Part shown: positions 8,584 to 17,989 of the stretch, in pieces
Layout: the number at the start of each line of letters is the position of its first letter
Numbering within the stretch: position 1 is the first letter of the stretch
Source: MED660 sp002691025
GTDB lineage: Bacteria; Myxococcota_A; UBA9160; UBA4427
Assembly (NCBI GenBank): GCA_002170485.2
Contig: NHDZ02000131.1
Span: forward strand, 1-64,000
DNA length: 64,000 nucleotides
Direction of reading: 5' to 3'
Notes under the pieces: generated by a model
Seen by the model: only the letters and a program-made list of their open reading frames with translations
Told to the model about the DNA's origin: nothing
Database searches by the model: none
Position numbers and translations under genes: made by a program

Positions 8584-9075
8584 TCAGTCGGCGTCGGTCT
8601 CGCAACTCTCCCCATCCGCCAGGAAGGGGGCGGGCACCGAGGGCGCAGCTTTCGTGGGCGACGTCATTTCCACGGAGCCATTGAGCACGGCCCCCTCTTC
8701 CATGACGAAACTCGGCGCCATCACATCGCCCTCAACCCGGGCGGTTTTGTGCAGGACAATGGCCTTCTCGGCGCGCACATTGCCGATCAAGGATCCGCTG
8801 ATCACGACATGTCCCGAAGTCACGTCGGCTTCAATTTCACCGGTCTCGCCGATCACCAACGTGTTTTCGCTCCGAATCTCGCCACGAAAAAGGCCGTCAA
8901 TCCGGACGGTGTCCCGGAACGAGAGCTTGCCCTCGAACTCAGAGCCTTGATCGATGAAGGCCGAAAGCGTGCCCATCCCGCTTTGTGAGGGCACCGGGGC
9001 CGAGGGCCGAACCGCCTCTTCCCCCTCGTCCTGTGCTTGTTCGCTTCGTGCTCGAGTGAAATTTCCTATCGCCAT
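8584..9075 (-). CDS. Bactofilin (polymer-forming cytoskeletal protein)
   Basis: The 163-aa protein has a central domain of regular hydrophobic/Gly repeats (about 35-140), the right-handed beta-helix of bactofilins. Disordered, Pro-rich N- and C-terminal tails flank it, as is usual. Bactofilins polymerise without nucleotide and organise cell-shape or envelope machinery. A GGAGGA site sits 7 bases before the ATG. The gene is alone, divergent from holB across a 238-base gap in which I see no gene. Confidence 0.92.
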   Translation of the reverse strand: MAIGNFTRARSEQAQDEGEEAVRPSAPVPSQSGMGTLSAFIDQGSEFEGKLSFRDTVRIDGLFRGEIRSENTLVIGETGEIEADVTSGHVVISGSLIGNVRAEKAIVLHKTARVEGDVMAPSFVMEEGAVLNGSVEMTSPTKAAPSVPAPFLADGESCETDAD

Positions 9076-9313
9076 TCATCCATCCTCCGTGTGTGGATCC
9101 AAGCCTGCTCGCAGATCGACCCTGTTGGGAACCAGCCCACCCGCGGGCCTCGTCGGTCTGTCGTCCCGTCTTCTTCGGCCAGCGGGCAGAATGCTTGAGC
9201 GCTCTCCCAGGGCCGCCCAAAAGGCCCGCGTGGAGCCTCATCCGCAAACCCGCTGGCGCACCGGAAACGCCCCATCGACGACAACGAAAAATGCGGGCTA
9301 GACTCGACCGCGA

Positions 9314-10222
9314 ATGGCCAAGCCCGCTGAAAGCCCTGCGCTCCTGCTGGAAAACAGTCTCAGAAGTGAGCGGATTCATTCCGCTTATCTGATCTCGGGC
9401 GCAGGCGAAGCCCCTCTGTCTGCGGCCCTGTCTTTTGCCCGGGGCCTGGTCTGCGAATCCGACCCCGCCGAACCGCGTCCCTGCGAAGCCTGCCCGGCCT
9501 GCCGACGATCCCAACCCGCCGAAGAGCCGATCCCGCTTGCGGCCGGCGACACCAAGGGGCCTCGCTTCCGTCAGATCGGCGACCACGCCGATCTCTACTG
9601 GATTGAGCGGGCGCCCAAGAATTCCCAGGTCCGGATTGATCAAGTCCGGGAACTCCACACCGCCCTCAGCCGACGAAGTCACGGGGGAGGCCGACGCGCT
9701 GCCATCATCGCCGATGCCCAATTCCTCAATGCCTCGGCCGAGAGCGCCCTGCTCCGACTGCTCGAAGAACCCCCCAGCGATACCTCGATCATCCTGGTGG
9801 CTCCAGTGGCCACCAAGCTGATGATCACGATCCGCTCACGCTGCGTCCGCGTGACTTTTCCGGCCGAAGAAAGCCGCGTACTTCGCGGACACGACGCCGA
9901 CCCCTCGGTGGCCGAAGTCGTCGAAAAGCTGGATGGCCTGGGCCGGCTCGGCCTCTCGGATCTGATCGAATGGGCCGAAGACTACAAAGGCGACCGAGGC
10001 CAGATGGCCGAGTCCGTCGATTTCATGCTGGCCGTCGCCGGCGACTGGCTCAGCGAACGGATCCGCGACGAGGCCAACCAGATGGGCCAGGTCCCCCCGG
10101 AAAGACTGGACGCGTACAAAACCCTGCTCCATTGCCGGCAAGAACTCACCCGACGAAACGCCAGCCCCCAGATGACCGCCGAGCGCAGCCTCTTTGCCCT
10201 CCGTTCGGCCCTGAGTCGGTAG
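9314..10222 (+). CDS. holB: DNA polymerase III delta-prime subunit
   Basis: The 302-aa protein has the clamp-loader AAA+ layout. A zinc-binding set of cysteines (Cys47, Cys57, Cys60, Cys63) and the segment ESALLRLLEEPPSDT are present, followed by the SRC motif (TIRSRCVRV). The usual P-loop lysine is missing (ISGAGEAPL), as expected for delta-prime, which does not bind ATP. It helps load the sliding clamp on DNA. The next gene, tatD, starts 21 bases later; a holB-tatD pairing is common in bacteria. Confidence 0.9.
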   Translation: MAKPAESPALLLENSLRSERIHSAYLISGAGEAPLSAALSFARGLVCESDPAEPRPCEACPACRRSQPAEEPIPLAAGDTKGPRFRQIGDHADLYWIERAPKNSQVRIDQVRELHTALSRRSHGGGRRAAIIADAQFLNASAESALLRLLEEPPSDTSIILVAPVATKLMITIRSRCVRVTFPAEESRVLRGHDADPSVAEVVEKLDGLGRLGLSDLIEWAEDYKGDRGQMAESVDFMLAVAGDWLSERIRDEANQMGQVPPERLDAYKTLLHCRQELTRRNASPQMTAERSLFALRSALSR

Positions 10223-10243
10223 GAAAGGAAAAGACACAGCGTC

Positions 10244-11047
10244 ATGAAGGAATCGACTGTGTGGCTCGACAGCCACTGCCATTTGACCGCCGATCGTTTC
10301 GATGAAGATCGAAGCGAGACCATCGAGCGGGCGCGCGAAGCGGGAATTCGCGAGATGATCGCCATCGGGTCCGGGTACGGCGCCGATACCATTCAGGCCA
10401 CTGTGGACCTCGCCCAGGCCGAGCCGGATATCTTTGCCACGGTGGGCATCCACCCTCACGATGCCACCGAGGCCAACGACGCTCTCTTCGACAAACTGCG
10501 CGCCTGGTCAAGAGAAGCCTCTGTGGTCGCCCTCGGAGAGTGCGGCCTCGACTACCACTACATGAACTCCGACCAGGAGGCCCAAAGAGACACCTTTGCG
10601 CGACAAGTCGCGCTCGCCCGCGAACTCGACATGCCCGTCTCGATCCACGTCCGCGGCGACGAACCCGATGCCTACGGCGAGATGCTCGACATCTGGCGCA
10701 CCGAGGGCCGCGGCGAGATCCAGGGCGTACTCCATTGCTACACCGGAACCCTGGACTTTGCGCAGGAAGCCGTGAAGTCCAACTTCATGGTGTCCTTTTC
10801 CGGCATCATCACCTTCAAGAAGAGCAGCGAACTCCGGGAAGTGGCCCGTGCCCTGCCCCTGGATCTACTCATGGTGGAAACCGACGCCCCCTTCCTGGCG
10901 CCCGAAGGCCATCGCGGAAAACGAAATGAACCCGCCTGGGTGATCCGGGTGGGAGAGTGCCTTGCAGAACTGCATGACCGCAGCCTCGACGAGATCAGCA
11001 CCATCACCCGGGAAAACGGAAAACGCTTCTACCGCCTGAACGACTGA
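10244..11047 (+). CDS. tatD: TatD-family metal-dependent hydrolase/DNase
   Basis: The 267-aa TIM-barrel protein carries the amidohydrolase-type metal ligands of TatD: His11 and His13 (DSHCHL), the GECGLDYHY segment, HVR, HCYTG and the ETDAPFL motif near the end. Family members act as 3'-5' exonucleases or deoxyribonucleases in the cytoplasm. Length and motif order are typical. It sits between holB and an inositol-monophosphatase-like gene in an apparent three-gene run. Confidence 0.92.
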   Translation: MKESTVWLDSHCHLTADRFDEDRSETIERAREAGIREMIAIGSGYGADTIQATVDLAQAEPDIFATVGIHPHDATEANDALFDKLRAWSREASVVALGECGLDYHYMNSDQEAQRDTFARQVALARELDMPVSIHVRGDEPDAYGEMLDIWRTEGRGEIQGVLHCYTGTLDFAQEAVKSNFMVSFSGIITFKKSSELREVARALPLDLLMVETDAPFLAPEGHRGKRNEPAWVIRVGECLAELHDRSLDEISTITRENGKRFYRLND

Positions 11048-11090
11048 TCGCCGCACCCCCCATCATCCTCACACTGGAGAAGAAGAGAAC

Positions 11091-11897
11091 GTGGACAAAA
11101 GCAAGCTGAACCCCGAAGACCGAAGCGTTCTGGAATTGGCTCAGACGTTGGCCCTTCAGGCCGGAGAGATCCAGCGAGACCGCTACGAAACGGAAATCGA
11201 AGTCAGGACCAAGAGTGCCGAAATCGATCTCGTCACCGAAGTCGACCATGCCTGTGAAGCCCTGATTGTCAGCGCGATTGAAGCCGACCGCCCCCAGGAT
11301 GCCATCGTGGCCGAAGAAGGAGGAGGCGAAGACCACTCTGATTCGGATTGGCGTTGGGTCATCGACCCTCTCGACGGAACCACCAACTACGCCCACGGTT
11401 TCCCACGCTTCTGCGTCTCCATCGGGGTCGAATTCAAGAACGAAACCCGGGTGGGCGTGGTCTACGACCCGCTCCTCGACGAGATGTTCTATGCGGTGCG
11501 CGGCGCGGGTGCCTGGCTCGGAGAGAGAAGGCTCCACGTCTCGAAAACCGATGACTTCGGCCGGGCCCTCATCGCCACCGGCTTTTCGTACGACATCCGC
11601 AAGAGCGGCAACGACAATGTCGAGCGCTTCAGCCGGGTCCTCAAAGCCGTTCGCGGACTGCGTCGGGATGGAAGTGCCGCTCTCGACCTCTCCTATGTGG
11701 CCGCAGGTCGTCTGGATGCCTATTGGGAACTGAAGCTGCAACCGTGGGATGTCTCGGCGGGCTCACTCCTGGTGGAGGAAGCCGGCGGTCGTGTGAGCGA
11801 TTGTGAAGGAAACCCCGCACCCCGGAGTGGCGGAGAAGTCGTCTCCAGCAACCAACGACTCCACGAAACCTTGATTTCCTACGTCAAAGATCAGTAG
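11091..11897 (+). CDS. suhB: Inositol monophosphatase family protein (SuhB-like)
   Basis: The 268-aa product has the two signatures of the lithium-sensitive phosphatase family: Asp92 and Asp95 in DPLDGTTNY and Asp220 in WDVSAGSLLVEEAGG, plus Glu75. These bind three Mg2+ ions. The substrate may be inositol phosphate or another small phosphate ester, and SuhB proteins can also act in rRNA transcription. The start is GTG, with a weak AGAAGAG site upstream. It follows tatD by 43 bases. Confidence 0.9.
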   Translation: MDKSKLNPEDRSVLELAQTLALQAGEIQRDRYETEIEVRTKSAEIDLVTEVDHACEALIVSAIEADRPQDAIVAEEGGGEDHSDSDWRWVIDPLDGTTNYAHGFPRFCVSIGVEFKNETRVGVVYDPLLDEMFYAVRGAGAWLGERRLHVSKTDDFGRALIATGFSYDIRKSGNDNVERFSRVLKAVRGLRRDGSAALDLSYVAAGRLDAYWELKLQPWDVSAGSLLVEEAGGRVSDCEGNPAPRSGGEVVSSNQRLHETLISYVKDQ

Positions 11898-11933
11898 AGA
11901 TCCATAAAGACCCACACAGGAAAAACCGAAGCG

Positions 11934-14021
11934 GTGACTCTTCACGCCTTCCATGAAAAGACAGCAGCACGATGGAGCCGGGTCGCCCTGGGCTTGACCG
12001 TTCTCGTGTGGGGACTGGCCTGCGAGGCGCCGCAGAGTGGAGAGGCCCCGCTCTTCCAGGCCGCCCGCAGCGGCGATCTGGACAGCCTGAAGACCCGACT
12101 CGAGGCCGGCGACCCTCTCGAAAGCACAGGCTCGAACGGTCTTTCGGCCCTGGATCTCGCCGCCCAGGCGGGCCACCTTGAAAGCGTCAAAGCCTTGATG
12201 GAGGCCGGGGCCAACCCGGGAACAAGCGACCCCCACGGACTCAGCCCGCTTCACCGAGCGGCCAGCCAAGGCCAATCCGATGTGGTCACCTATCTGCTCA
12301 AACAAGGGATCTCACCGGAAATCTCCAGCCCGGATCAATGGCGCCCCCTCCATGCAGCCGCCCAGGCCGGTCAGGCCGAGGTGATTGAGATCCTCCTTCA
12401 AGCCGGCGCTTCTCCGGACCCCGAATCACGGCCCACACCCCCGCCGCAAAAACACAGCGCCAGCCCACTCTACGTCGCGGTCCAATCCGGCCAGGAGGCG
12501 GCCGCGCTGATTCTTCTCGACGCAGGGGCCGACCCCCAGACACTCCGTCGAGACGGTTGGCCCGCCCTCCACCTGGTGGCCCAGGGCGGATCCAGCGAGT
12601 TGGCCGAAGTTCTTGCTTTCCCTCGCAGCGCAATCGATGAGCCCGGTCCAGGTGGGCGGACGCCGCTTCACGTGGCCACGTCGGAGGGACAAGACGCCAT
12701 GGTGACCTGGCTTGCGCAAGCGGGGGCCGACCTCGATGCGCGCGACGCGAACGGGCTCTCGCCCTTGCATCTCGCCACCCAGGGCCCCGATTTCACCAGC
12801 GGTCTGCTCTTGATCGAACGGGGTGCGCAAACCTCTCCGGCCGATCACGAAGGACAAACGCCACTGCATCGGGCCATTGCACACGGACGACACGAAGCCA
12901 CCCGGCAATTGATCAAAGCCGGTGCGGAGCCGGCGCGGAAAGACGCGGAAGGTTCAACGCCTTTGCATGACGCCGCTCGCCTTGGCCAGACGGAAACCGT
13001 CACCCTTCTCCTTGAAGCCGGCGCACCCATCGAAACGACAAGCGAGCGTATGGGAACGGCCTTGCACGCCGCCGCATTGGCCGGGCACACGGAGACGGCC
13101 AACGCGCTCCTCACGAACGGAGCCGACGTCAACGCGATCTATCGAGACGGGTGGACACCGCTCCTGCTCAGCGTGCTCAATGACCGGGCCGAACTCACAG
13201 ACGCACTGATCCGCGCCGGAGCCGAAACCGATCGCCTCTCACCCGACGGAGACAGCCTGATGGGTCTCGCCGCCGGAAAAGGCCACGTCCCCGCCCTCGA
13301 AGTCCTGATCGAGGCGGGAGTCTCGCCCGAGCAACTCGACCAGGAGGGAGCCACCGCCTTGCATCGAGCCATCGTGGCAGACCGAGCGGACGCAGCGAAC
13401 CGTTTGATCGACGCGGGCGCCCAGGTGAACGCCGAATTCGACGATGGATGGACGCCCTTGCTGCTGACCGCGCTTCACGATCGTCCCGTCCTGGCCACCC
13501 GACTCATCGAGTCCGGGGCCCACACGGACGCCCTGTCCCCCGATGGCGATCATGTCGTGAGCCTGGCTGCACAAAAAGGCCACCTGCCATTGCTGGCCCA
13601 ACTCCTCGCCGAGGGGCTGTCTGTGGATCAACCGACAGAAAATGGCTCGACGGCTCTTCATCGAACCGCCATGACAAAACAACTGGACGCCGCTCGGTTC
13701 CTGGTGGAGAACGGGGCCGAGACCGATGCCCAGAACCACAGCGGCCTATCTCCTCTTCACTTCGTGGCCTTTGGTGGGAACGCAGAAATGGCCGAGACCC
13801 TGCTTGCCTTGGGGGCCTCCATCGAGGCGCATGACCAGAATCGCGTGACTCCCCTCATGATGGCCGCCCAACAGGGCAACCTCCCGGTCCTGGAGGTCCT
13901 CCTGGCCCAAGGAGCCGACCCCCGAGCGCGATCCGTCGACGGACACACCGCGCTCGACATCGCAAAAGAAAAGAAGAAGCAGGCCGTCATCGGCGCACTC
14001 AAAAAAGCTCAAGGCCTCTGA
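11934..14021 (+). CDS. Ankyrin-repeat lipoprotein with about 20 repeats
   Basis: After a signal peptide with a lipobox ending at Cys30 (WGLAC), the 695-aa protein is almost wholly ankyrin repeats of about 33 residues with the consensus PLHxAAxxGH. I count about 20. Ankyrin stacks bind other proteins. The lipid anchor places this one on the periplasmic or outer face of the envelope, an unusual site for so long an array. Repeats 11-13 and 14-16 are a tandem duplication of 99 codons. The GTG start is preceded by AGGAAA. It starts 36 bases after the phosphatase gene. No partner can be named. Confidence 0.85.
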   Translation: MTLHAFHEKTAARWSRVALGLTVLVWGLACEAPQSGEAPLFQAARSGDLDSLKTRLEAGDPLESTGSNGLSALDLAAQAGHLESVKALMEAGANPGTSDPHGLSPLHRAASQGQSDVVTYLLKQGISPEISSPDQWRPLHAAAQAGQAEVIEILLQAGASPDPESRPTPPPQKHSASPLYVAVQSGQEAAALILLDAGADPQTLRRDGWPALHLVAQGGSSELAEVLAFPRSAIDEPGPGGRTPLHVATSEGQDAMVTWLAQAGADLDARDANGLSPLHLATQGPDFTSGLLLIERGAQTSPADHEGQTPLHRAIAHGRHEATRQLIKAGAEPARKDAEGSTPLHDAARLGQTETVTLLLEAGAPIETTSERMGTALHAAALAGHTETANALLTNGADVNAIYRDGWTPLLLSVLNDRAELTDALIRAGAETDRLSPDGDSLMGLAAGKGHVPALEVLIEAGVSPEQLDQEGATALHRAIVADRADAANRLIDAGAQVNAEFDDGWTPLLLTALHDRPVLATRLIESGAHTDALSPDGDHVVSLAAQKGHLPLLAQLLAEGLSVDQPTENGSTALHRTAMTKQLDAARFLVENGAETDAQNHSGLSPLHFVAFGGNAEMAETLLALGASIEAHDQNRVTPLMMAAQQGNLPVLEVLLAQGADPRARSVDGHTALDIAKEKKKQAVIGALKKAQGL
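13140..13733 (+). repeat. Two-copy 297-base duplication inside the ankyrin gene
   Basis: Protein segments beginning GWTPLLLSVLNDR (first copy, codons from 13140) and GWTPLLLTALHDR (second copy, from 13437) share order and many residues over three consecutive ankyrin units. The conserved Trp codons at 13152 and 13449 are exactly 297 bases apart. The copies have diverged, so this is an old in-frame duplication. Confidence 0.75.
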
Positions 14022-14044
14022 GGCACTTCAAAACAGAAGACCCG

Positions 14045-14884
14045 CTAGGAAGAGAAACCCTTGGACCGAGGCGGGAGATCGGCATACTCGGCTTTGCGTT
14101 TCTCCTGACGCGCTTCAAACGCCTCTTTCGTATCCTCGCCGTGAAACATTCCGGCCTGCCAGGTCGCCACGTAGTTGAGCCCCTCGGCGACACTGTGATC
14201 CCGAGCAAAGTTCAACATCTCCTTGCTGCCCCACATGGCCAGCGGTGAGCGTTCGGCAATCTCTCCGGCAATCTCCAGCACGCCCTCCACCAGGGATGCG
14301 TGATCGGGATAGACGGCATTGACCAGTCCCACGTCCCGAGCCCATGTGGAATTCATGCGCCGACCCGTATAGGCCATTTCCCGGGCGTGGCCTTCGGGAA
14401 TCACTTTGGGGAGCCTTTGCAGGGTGCCCACATCGGCGGCCAGCCCCACGTTGATTTCCTGGACACAGAAGAACGCATCTTCGCTGCAGTAGCGCATGTC
14501 GCAGGCCGTGGAGAGATCGATCCCTCCGCCGATGCAGCCGCCCTGGACGGCGACCAGTACGGGCATCCGCGCCTTCTCCAGACACGTCAGGTTCTCCTGC
14601 AAGGCCAACACGGTCTCGCGACTACTCGCCCGAGCACGAGAAAGATCGAACTGACCCGAAGAATCTCCACCCGAGAGAAGGGTGAGGTCGAGACCCGCAC
14701 AGAAATGTTTTCCTGTGGATGAAATGACAATGGCCCGGGTTTTTCCTGCATCATCCAGACGGCCTACGATTTCAGGCAACTCGATCCAGAATTCGCGAAT
14801 CATGGAATTGTATTCCTCGGGGCGTGACATGCGAAGATGAGCCACCCCTCCTTCTTCCTCGACTTCAAAACATCGGTAGCCCAT
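14045..14884 (-). CDS. Delta(3,5)-delta(2,4)-dienoyl-CoA isomerase-like crotonase
   Basis: The 279-aa crotonase-fold protein resembles ECH1 more than a plain enoyl-CoA hydratase. The three acidic residues of the rat ECH1 active site are present with the same spacing: Asp123 (GGGIDL), Glu143 and Asp151 (QEINVGLAADVGTLQRLPK). The oxyanion-hole segment is HFCAGLDL at 60-67. The enzyme would shift double bonds in dienoyl-CoAs during breakdown of unsaturated fatty acids. The gene is alone and convergent with the ankyrin gene, 23 bases apart. Confidence 0.87.
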   Translation of the reverse strand: MGYRCFEVEEEGGVAHLRMSRPEEYNSMIREFWIELPEIVGRLDDAGKTRAIVISSTGKHFCAGLDLTLLSGGDSSGQFDLSRARASSRETVLALQENLTCLEKARMPVLVAVQGGCIGGGIDLSTACDMRYCSEDAFFCVQEINVGLAADVGTLQRLPKVIPEGHAREMAYTGRRMNSTWARDVGLVNAVYPDHASLVEGVLEIAGEIAERSPLAMWGSKEMLNFARDHSVAEGLNYVATWQAGMFHGEDTKEAFEARQEKRKAEYADLPPRSKGFSS

Positions 14885-15008
14885 TCTCGTGTCCTCCTCT
14901 CGCTGCTTTGCGATCCAGTCGACCCGAGTCTAGACAAAACTCACCGCCTCCCCAGCCCCAGCCCAGAGCCCGGATGCCGCCCGCCCTGCATCGGGATAAC
15001 CTCCGGGC

Positions 15009-15356
15009 ATGCCTTTTCACTCCCGATGGAAACGCCAGGGCCCTCTTGGCAAGCCAACCCACCGAAAGCCCCTGTCGGCATTCGGGGTTTGGGCTGCCCT
15101 GGCGATCCTGCTCGCCACGCCCGTATGGGCAGAATCCCTGCCTCGCGAGTGGGCCATCGGACTTCCTGAACCCTCCGAATATGTAGAACCCGAAGATCAG
15201 GCCAACGCCTTCTGCCCGCTCGGCGTGTGCCGGCCCCGGAGCCGTGATTCCCTCTATGCCAGTGCCGCCTTTGGCCTCGCGGCCCTCGCCAGCGCCTACG
15301 TGGGAAGAAGAAGGAAAAGAAAACCGCCTTCGCCTGAGACCGAGGCCGAGCTTTGA
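15009..15356 (+). CDS. Small membrane protein, unknown function
   Basis: The 115-aa protein has a signal-like helix (about 24-41, ending near AES) and a second hydrophobic segment (about 82-97) followed by RRRKRK. A pair of cysteines lies between them (AFCPLGVC). The arrangement of cysteine, helix and basic cluster near the C-terminus recalls bacterial C-terminal sorting tails, but the match is loose. The stop overlaps the TTG start of the kinase gene by two bases, so they are probably co-translated and may act together at the membrane. I do not recognise the family. Confidence 0.6.
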   Translation: MPFHSRWKRQGPLGKPTHRKPLSAFGVWAALAILLATPVWAESLPREWAIGLPEPSEYVEPEDQANAFCPLGVCRPRSRDSLYASAAFGLAALASAYVGRRRKRKPPSPETEAEL

Positions 15357-16534
15357 TACGAAGTCCGCTTGAGTGGAAGGAAGGGGACGAGGAAGTGCGA
15401 CGCGCCGTGGACGCCTGGTGGCGAGACCCGGATGCTCCCACACTCCATGCACGAGAAATCGCCCGTTCAAAGCGACGCAGAATCCTCCACATCAGTCCGA
15501 CTGGAAGGCCGGGCCTGATCATCAAAGGCTTCCACGAAAAATCCGGTCGGCCCGGATGGCTCTCGGTGATCAAGCGTATGCTGGGCCAGGCGCCCTGGCA
15601 GCGCGAGCAAAGAGGGCTCCAATCCGTAAAGGCTCACCCGCCCCTGGCGCCGGCTTTTCTGGGACGAGCACGAACACCCGAAGGCGAAGTCCTGCTGATC
15701 AGCGAATTCATCGAGGGACCTGGACTGGGCGAGGCCTTGAGCGGGAGCAAAGCCGATACCGCTTCCATGCTGACTGCCTGCGGAGAGGTCATCGCACGAC
15801 TTCACCAATCCGGGTTCGCGCACGGCGACCTTCACCCAGGCAATCTTCTCCTGGCCGAGGGAGGTCCCATCCTCATCGACTTCCAGAGATCGTCCAAGAA
15901 CAGGACGCACTCTCGGACTGACGACCTGGCCCGTCTCGATTTCTCTCTCGCCCTCATCGACATCCCGGAACAAGAGCGCCGTGCACTGATCCGATCCGTC
16001 CTTCCGGATGGCCCGGAGGAGGCTCGAGCGCATCGACGCATCCTACGCCGAAGTCGTCAGCTTGCGGCCCAGCATCGAAGGATCCGCATGCGTCACAGCC
16101 TTCGCGCCAGCCCCGAAAGAGCCGCCGTGCAACTCGGAAAGGGGCACGCCGGTCTACGTCGGATGGATTTCAAGCAAGAGGAGCTTGAGGCGCTCCTGCA
16201 CGCGCATCGTCAGGCCAACCCGGGCCCAGCCGCATCCGCCCCATCCTCGGCGAAGGTAACCCCCGTCCAAGACGGGGACCGCACATTTCAGATCCATGAG
16301 GAGAGACCCGACTCCCTGCGGAGTCGGATCGAGGAGTCCCTTCTCGGCTCACCCGCGCGGCGAGCCTGGCAAAGGGCTCACGACCCACAAAGACCGGAAT
16401 CGGGCGAACGCATTCTTGCGTTCTCAGAACGCCGCGTACTGGGTGTCCCGACGTCCAGTCTCTGGATCATCGAAACCGACGGATCCCAGGAATCCACTCG
16501 TCCCCAAAGCAGTCCCGAATCAGGAAAAGGCTGA
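15353..16534 (+). CDS. WaaP/Kdo-kinase-like protein with C-terminal extension
   Basis: The 393-aa protein has a compact kinase domain: Lys58 (LIIKGF), the catalytic loop HGDLHPGNLL with Asp159, and the metal-binding Asp176 in LIDFQRS. This pattern is that of lipopolysaccharide core kinases (WaaP, KdkA) and related small kinases, acting on the cytoplasmic side before export of LPS. A basic region (215-260) and about 130 residues of unrecognised sequence follow. Translation appears to begin at a TTG that overlaps the stop of the small membrane protein gene. Substrate is inferred only. Confidence 0.72.
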   Translation: MIRSPLEWKEGDEEVRRAVDAWWRDPDAPTLHAREIARSKRRRILHISPTGRPGLIIKGFHEKSGRPGWLSVIKRMLGQAPWQREQRGLQSVKAHPPLAPAFLGRARTPEGEVLLISEFIEGPGLGEALSGSKADTASMLTACGEVIARLHQSGFAHGDLHPGNLLLAEGGPILIDFQRSSKNRTHSRTDDLARLDFSLALIDIPEQERRALIRSVLPDGPEEARAHRRILRRSRQLAAQHRRIRMRHSLRASPERAAVQLGKGHAGLRRMDFKQEELEALLHAHRQANPGPAASAPSSAKVTPVQDGDRTFQIHEERPDSLRSRIEESLLGSPARRAWQRAHDPQRPESGERILAFSERRVLGVPTSSLWIIETDGSQESTRPQSSPESGKG

Positions 16535-16563
16535 ACCCCGAAGGCCGAGGGCGTGGAGATGCC

Positions 16564-16872
16564 TCAGGGATTCTGGACGACAAGCCACTGATACGAACTC
16601 GAAGAAGAGGCGATGCTTCCGGCTTCGCCTTCCTCGAAAGACAGCGCAGATGGATTCAGTCGGGTCTCCATGATCTGCTTGAAACTGGCGATCTTCCGCT
16701 TCGGATCTTCTGGATTGAGACCATGGAAGACAATCTCGATCGATCGGTGCGTCTCCAGCACATTCATGGACAAGGTGGCCAGTGTGAAAAGCTTGCCAAT
16801 CCCTTCCTGGGCTTCAACGGCGAAACGCGGAACCTCGACTTGATCGAGCGAAAAACCATACTCCAATCGCAT
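16564..16872 (-). CDS. Small conserved-looking protein, unknown
   Basis: This 102-aa soluble protein begins MRLEYGFSLDQVEVPRFAV. It has no signal peptide, membrane helix or motif I recognise. The start at 16872 is favoured because GGAGGAG lies 5-11 bases upstream; an ATG five codons earlier would overlap that site. It is 130 bases downstream of oppF on the same strand and convergent with the kinase gene. Confidence 0.5.
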   Translation of the reverse strand: MRLEYGFSLDQVEVPRFAVEAQEGIGKLFTLATLSMNVLETHRSIEIVFHGLNPEDPKRKIASFKQIMETRLNPSALSFEEGEAGSIASSSSSYQWLVVQNP

Positions 16873-17002
16873 TGGACACTCCTCCATTCACCGAGCGGAA
16901 AGACTCATCATCATCAAAATCACGGAGCCAACAAGCCGTTCAGGTTCGCCTCGACGCATGAACCTGTCAAGCCACTTTGGACAGACTCCAAAAAACGAAA
17001 GG

Positions 17003-17989
17003 CTAGAGCCTTTCCTCTGCGGGCAGGAAGCAACGCACCTTCTCACCCTCCCGGATCACTTCCGGAGGCATTTCGTGACGGCATCGGTCCATCACCTGTG
17101 GACACCGCGTGTGAAAGGCACAGCCCGTGGGCGGATTCGAGGGCGAAGGCACATCGCCTCCCAGAGGCGGAGCCTGACCCCGCACATCCGGATCCATGGA
17201 GGGCGCCGCGGCCAACAAGGCCCGGGTATAGGGATGCTGCGGTGCCCGAAATATGGATTCGGTGGAACCGGTCTCCACGATGCGCCCGAGATACATGACT
17301 GCAACCCGGTCCGCGAGATAACGGACGACACCGAGATCGTGCGTAATGAAGAGGTAGGTCAGGCCCAGTTCTTTTTGCAGATCACTCAAAAGGTTCAGGA
17401 TCTGGGCCTGGATCGATACGTCCAGAGCCGAGACGGCCTCGTCGCACACGATCAGCCGCGGCTCCACCGCCAGGGCCCGTGCAATACAGATGCGCTGGCG
17501 CTGCCCGCCTGAGAATTCATGCGGGTACAGCCACATGCGCGCCGGGTCGAGTTGAACCTTCTTGAAGAGCTCCGCGACGCGCTCGGTTCGGTCGTCCTCG
17601 CTGGAACCCAGACCAAAACTCCGCATCCCCTCCGCCACCGCATCCCGGACTCGCATGCGAGGGTCCAAAGAAGCCATGGGGTCCTGGAAGATGATCTGGA
17701 TCTCCTGCCGGTAGCGCTTCATCTCCGCAGGAGTCAAAGAAAGCAGATCCACTCCGTCATACAGCACGCGACCCTCTTGAGCCTCGGTGAGACGCAGGAT
17801 CGAGCGGCCCACGGTGGTCTTGCCGCAGCCGGATTCACCGACGAGAGCCAGGGTCCCCCCCGACTCGATTTCAAGGTCGAGTTCCGTGACGGCCTGCACA
17901 TGCCCTTGGACCCGACTCAGGATGCCACGCCGGATCGGAAACCAGGTACGCAGACCCTGGACGGAAAGAAGCGGATTTACGGAAGTCAC
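17003..17989 (-). CDS. oppF: Oligopeptide ABC transporter ATPase (OppF/DppF-like)
   Basis: The 328-aa ATPase has Walker A GESGCGKT at 51-58, the signature FSGGQRQRICIARAL, a Walker B region (LIVCDEAVSALD) and the H-loop FITHDLG. The C-terminal oligopeptide-transporter domain contains Cys-rich CAFHTRCPQVMDRC, typical of OppD/OppF and known in some members to bind an iron-sulfur cluster. It powers uptake of peptides with OppD. The start overlaps the oppD stop by 4 bases. It is the last gene of the oppABCDF run. Confidence 0.92.
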   Translation of the reverse strand: MTSVNPLLSVQGLRTWFPIRRGILSRVQGHVQAVTELDLEIESGGTLALVGESGCGKTTVGRSILRLTEAQEGRVLYDGVDLLSLTPAEMKRYRQEIQIIFQDPMASLDPRMRVRDAVAEGMRSFGLGSSEDDRTERVAELFKKVQLDPARMWLYPHEFSGGQRQRICIARALAVEPRLIVCDEAVSALDVSIQAQILNLLSDLQKELGLTYLFITHDLGVVRYLADRVAVMYLGRIVETGSTESIFRAPQHPYTRALLAAAPSMDPDVRGQAPPLGGDVPSPSNPPTGCAFHTRCPQVMDRCRHEMPPEVIREGEKVRCFLPAEERL

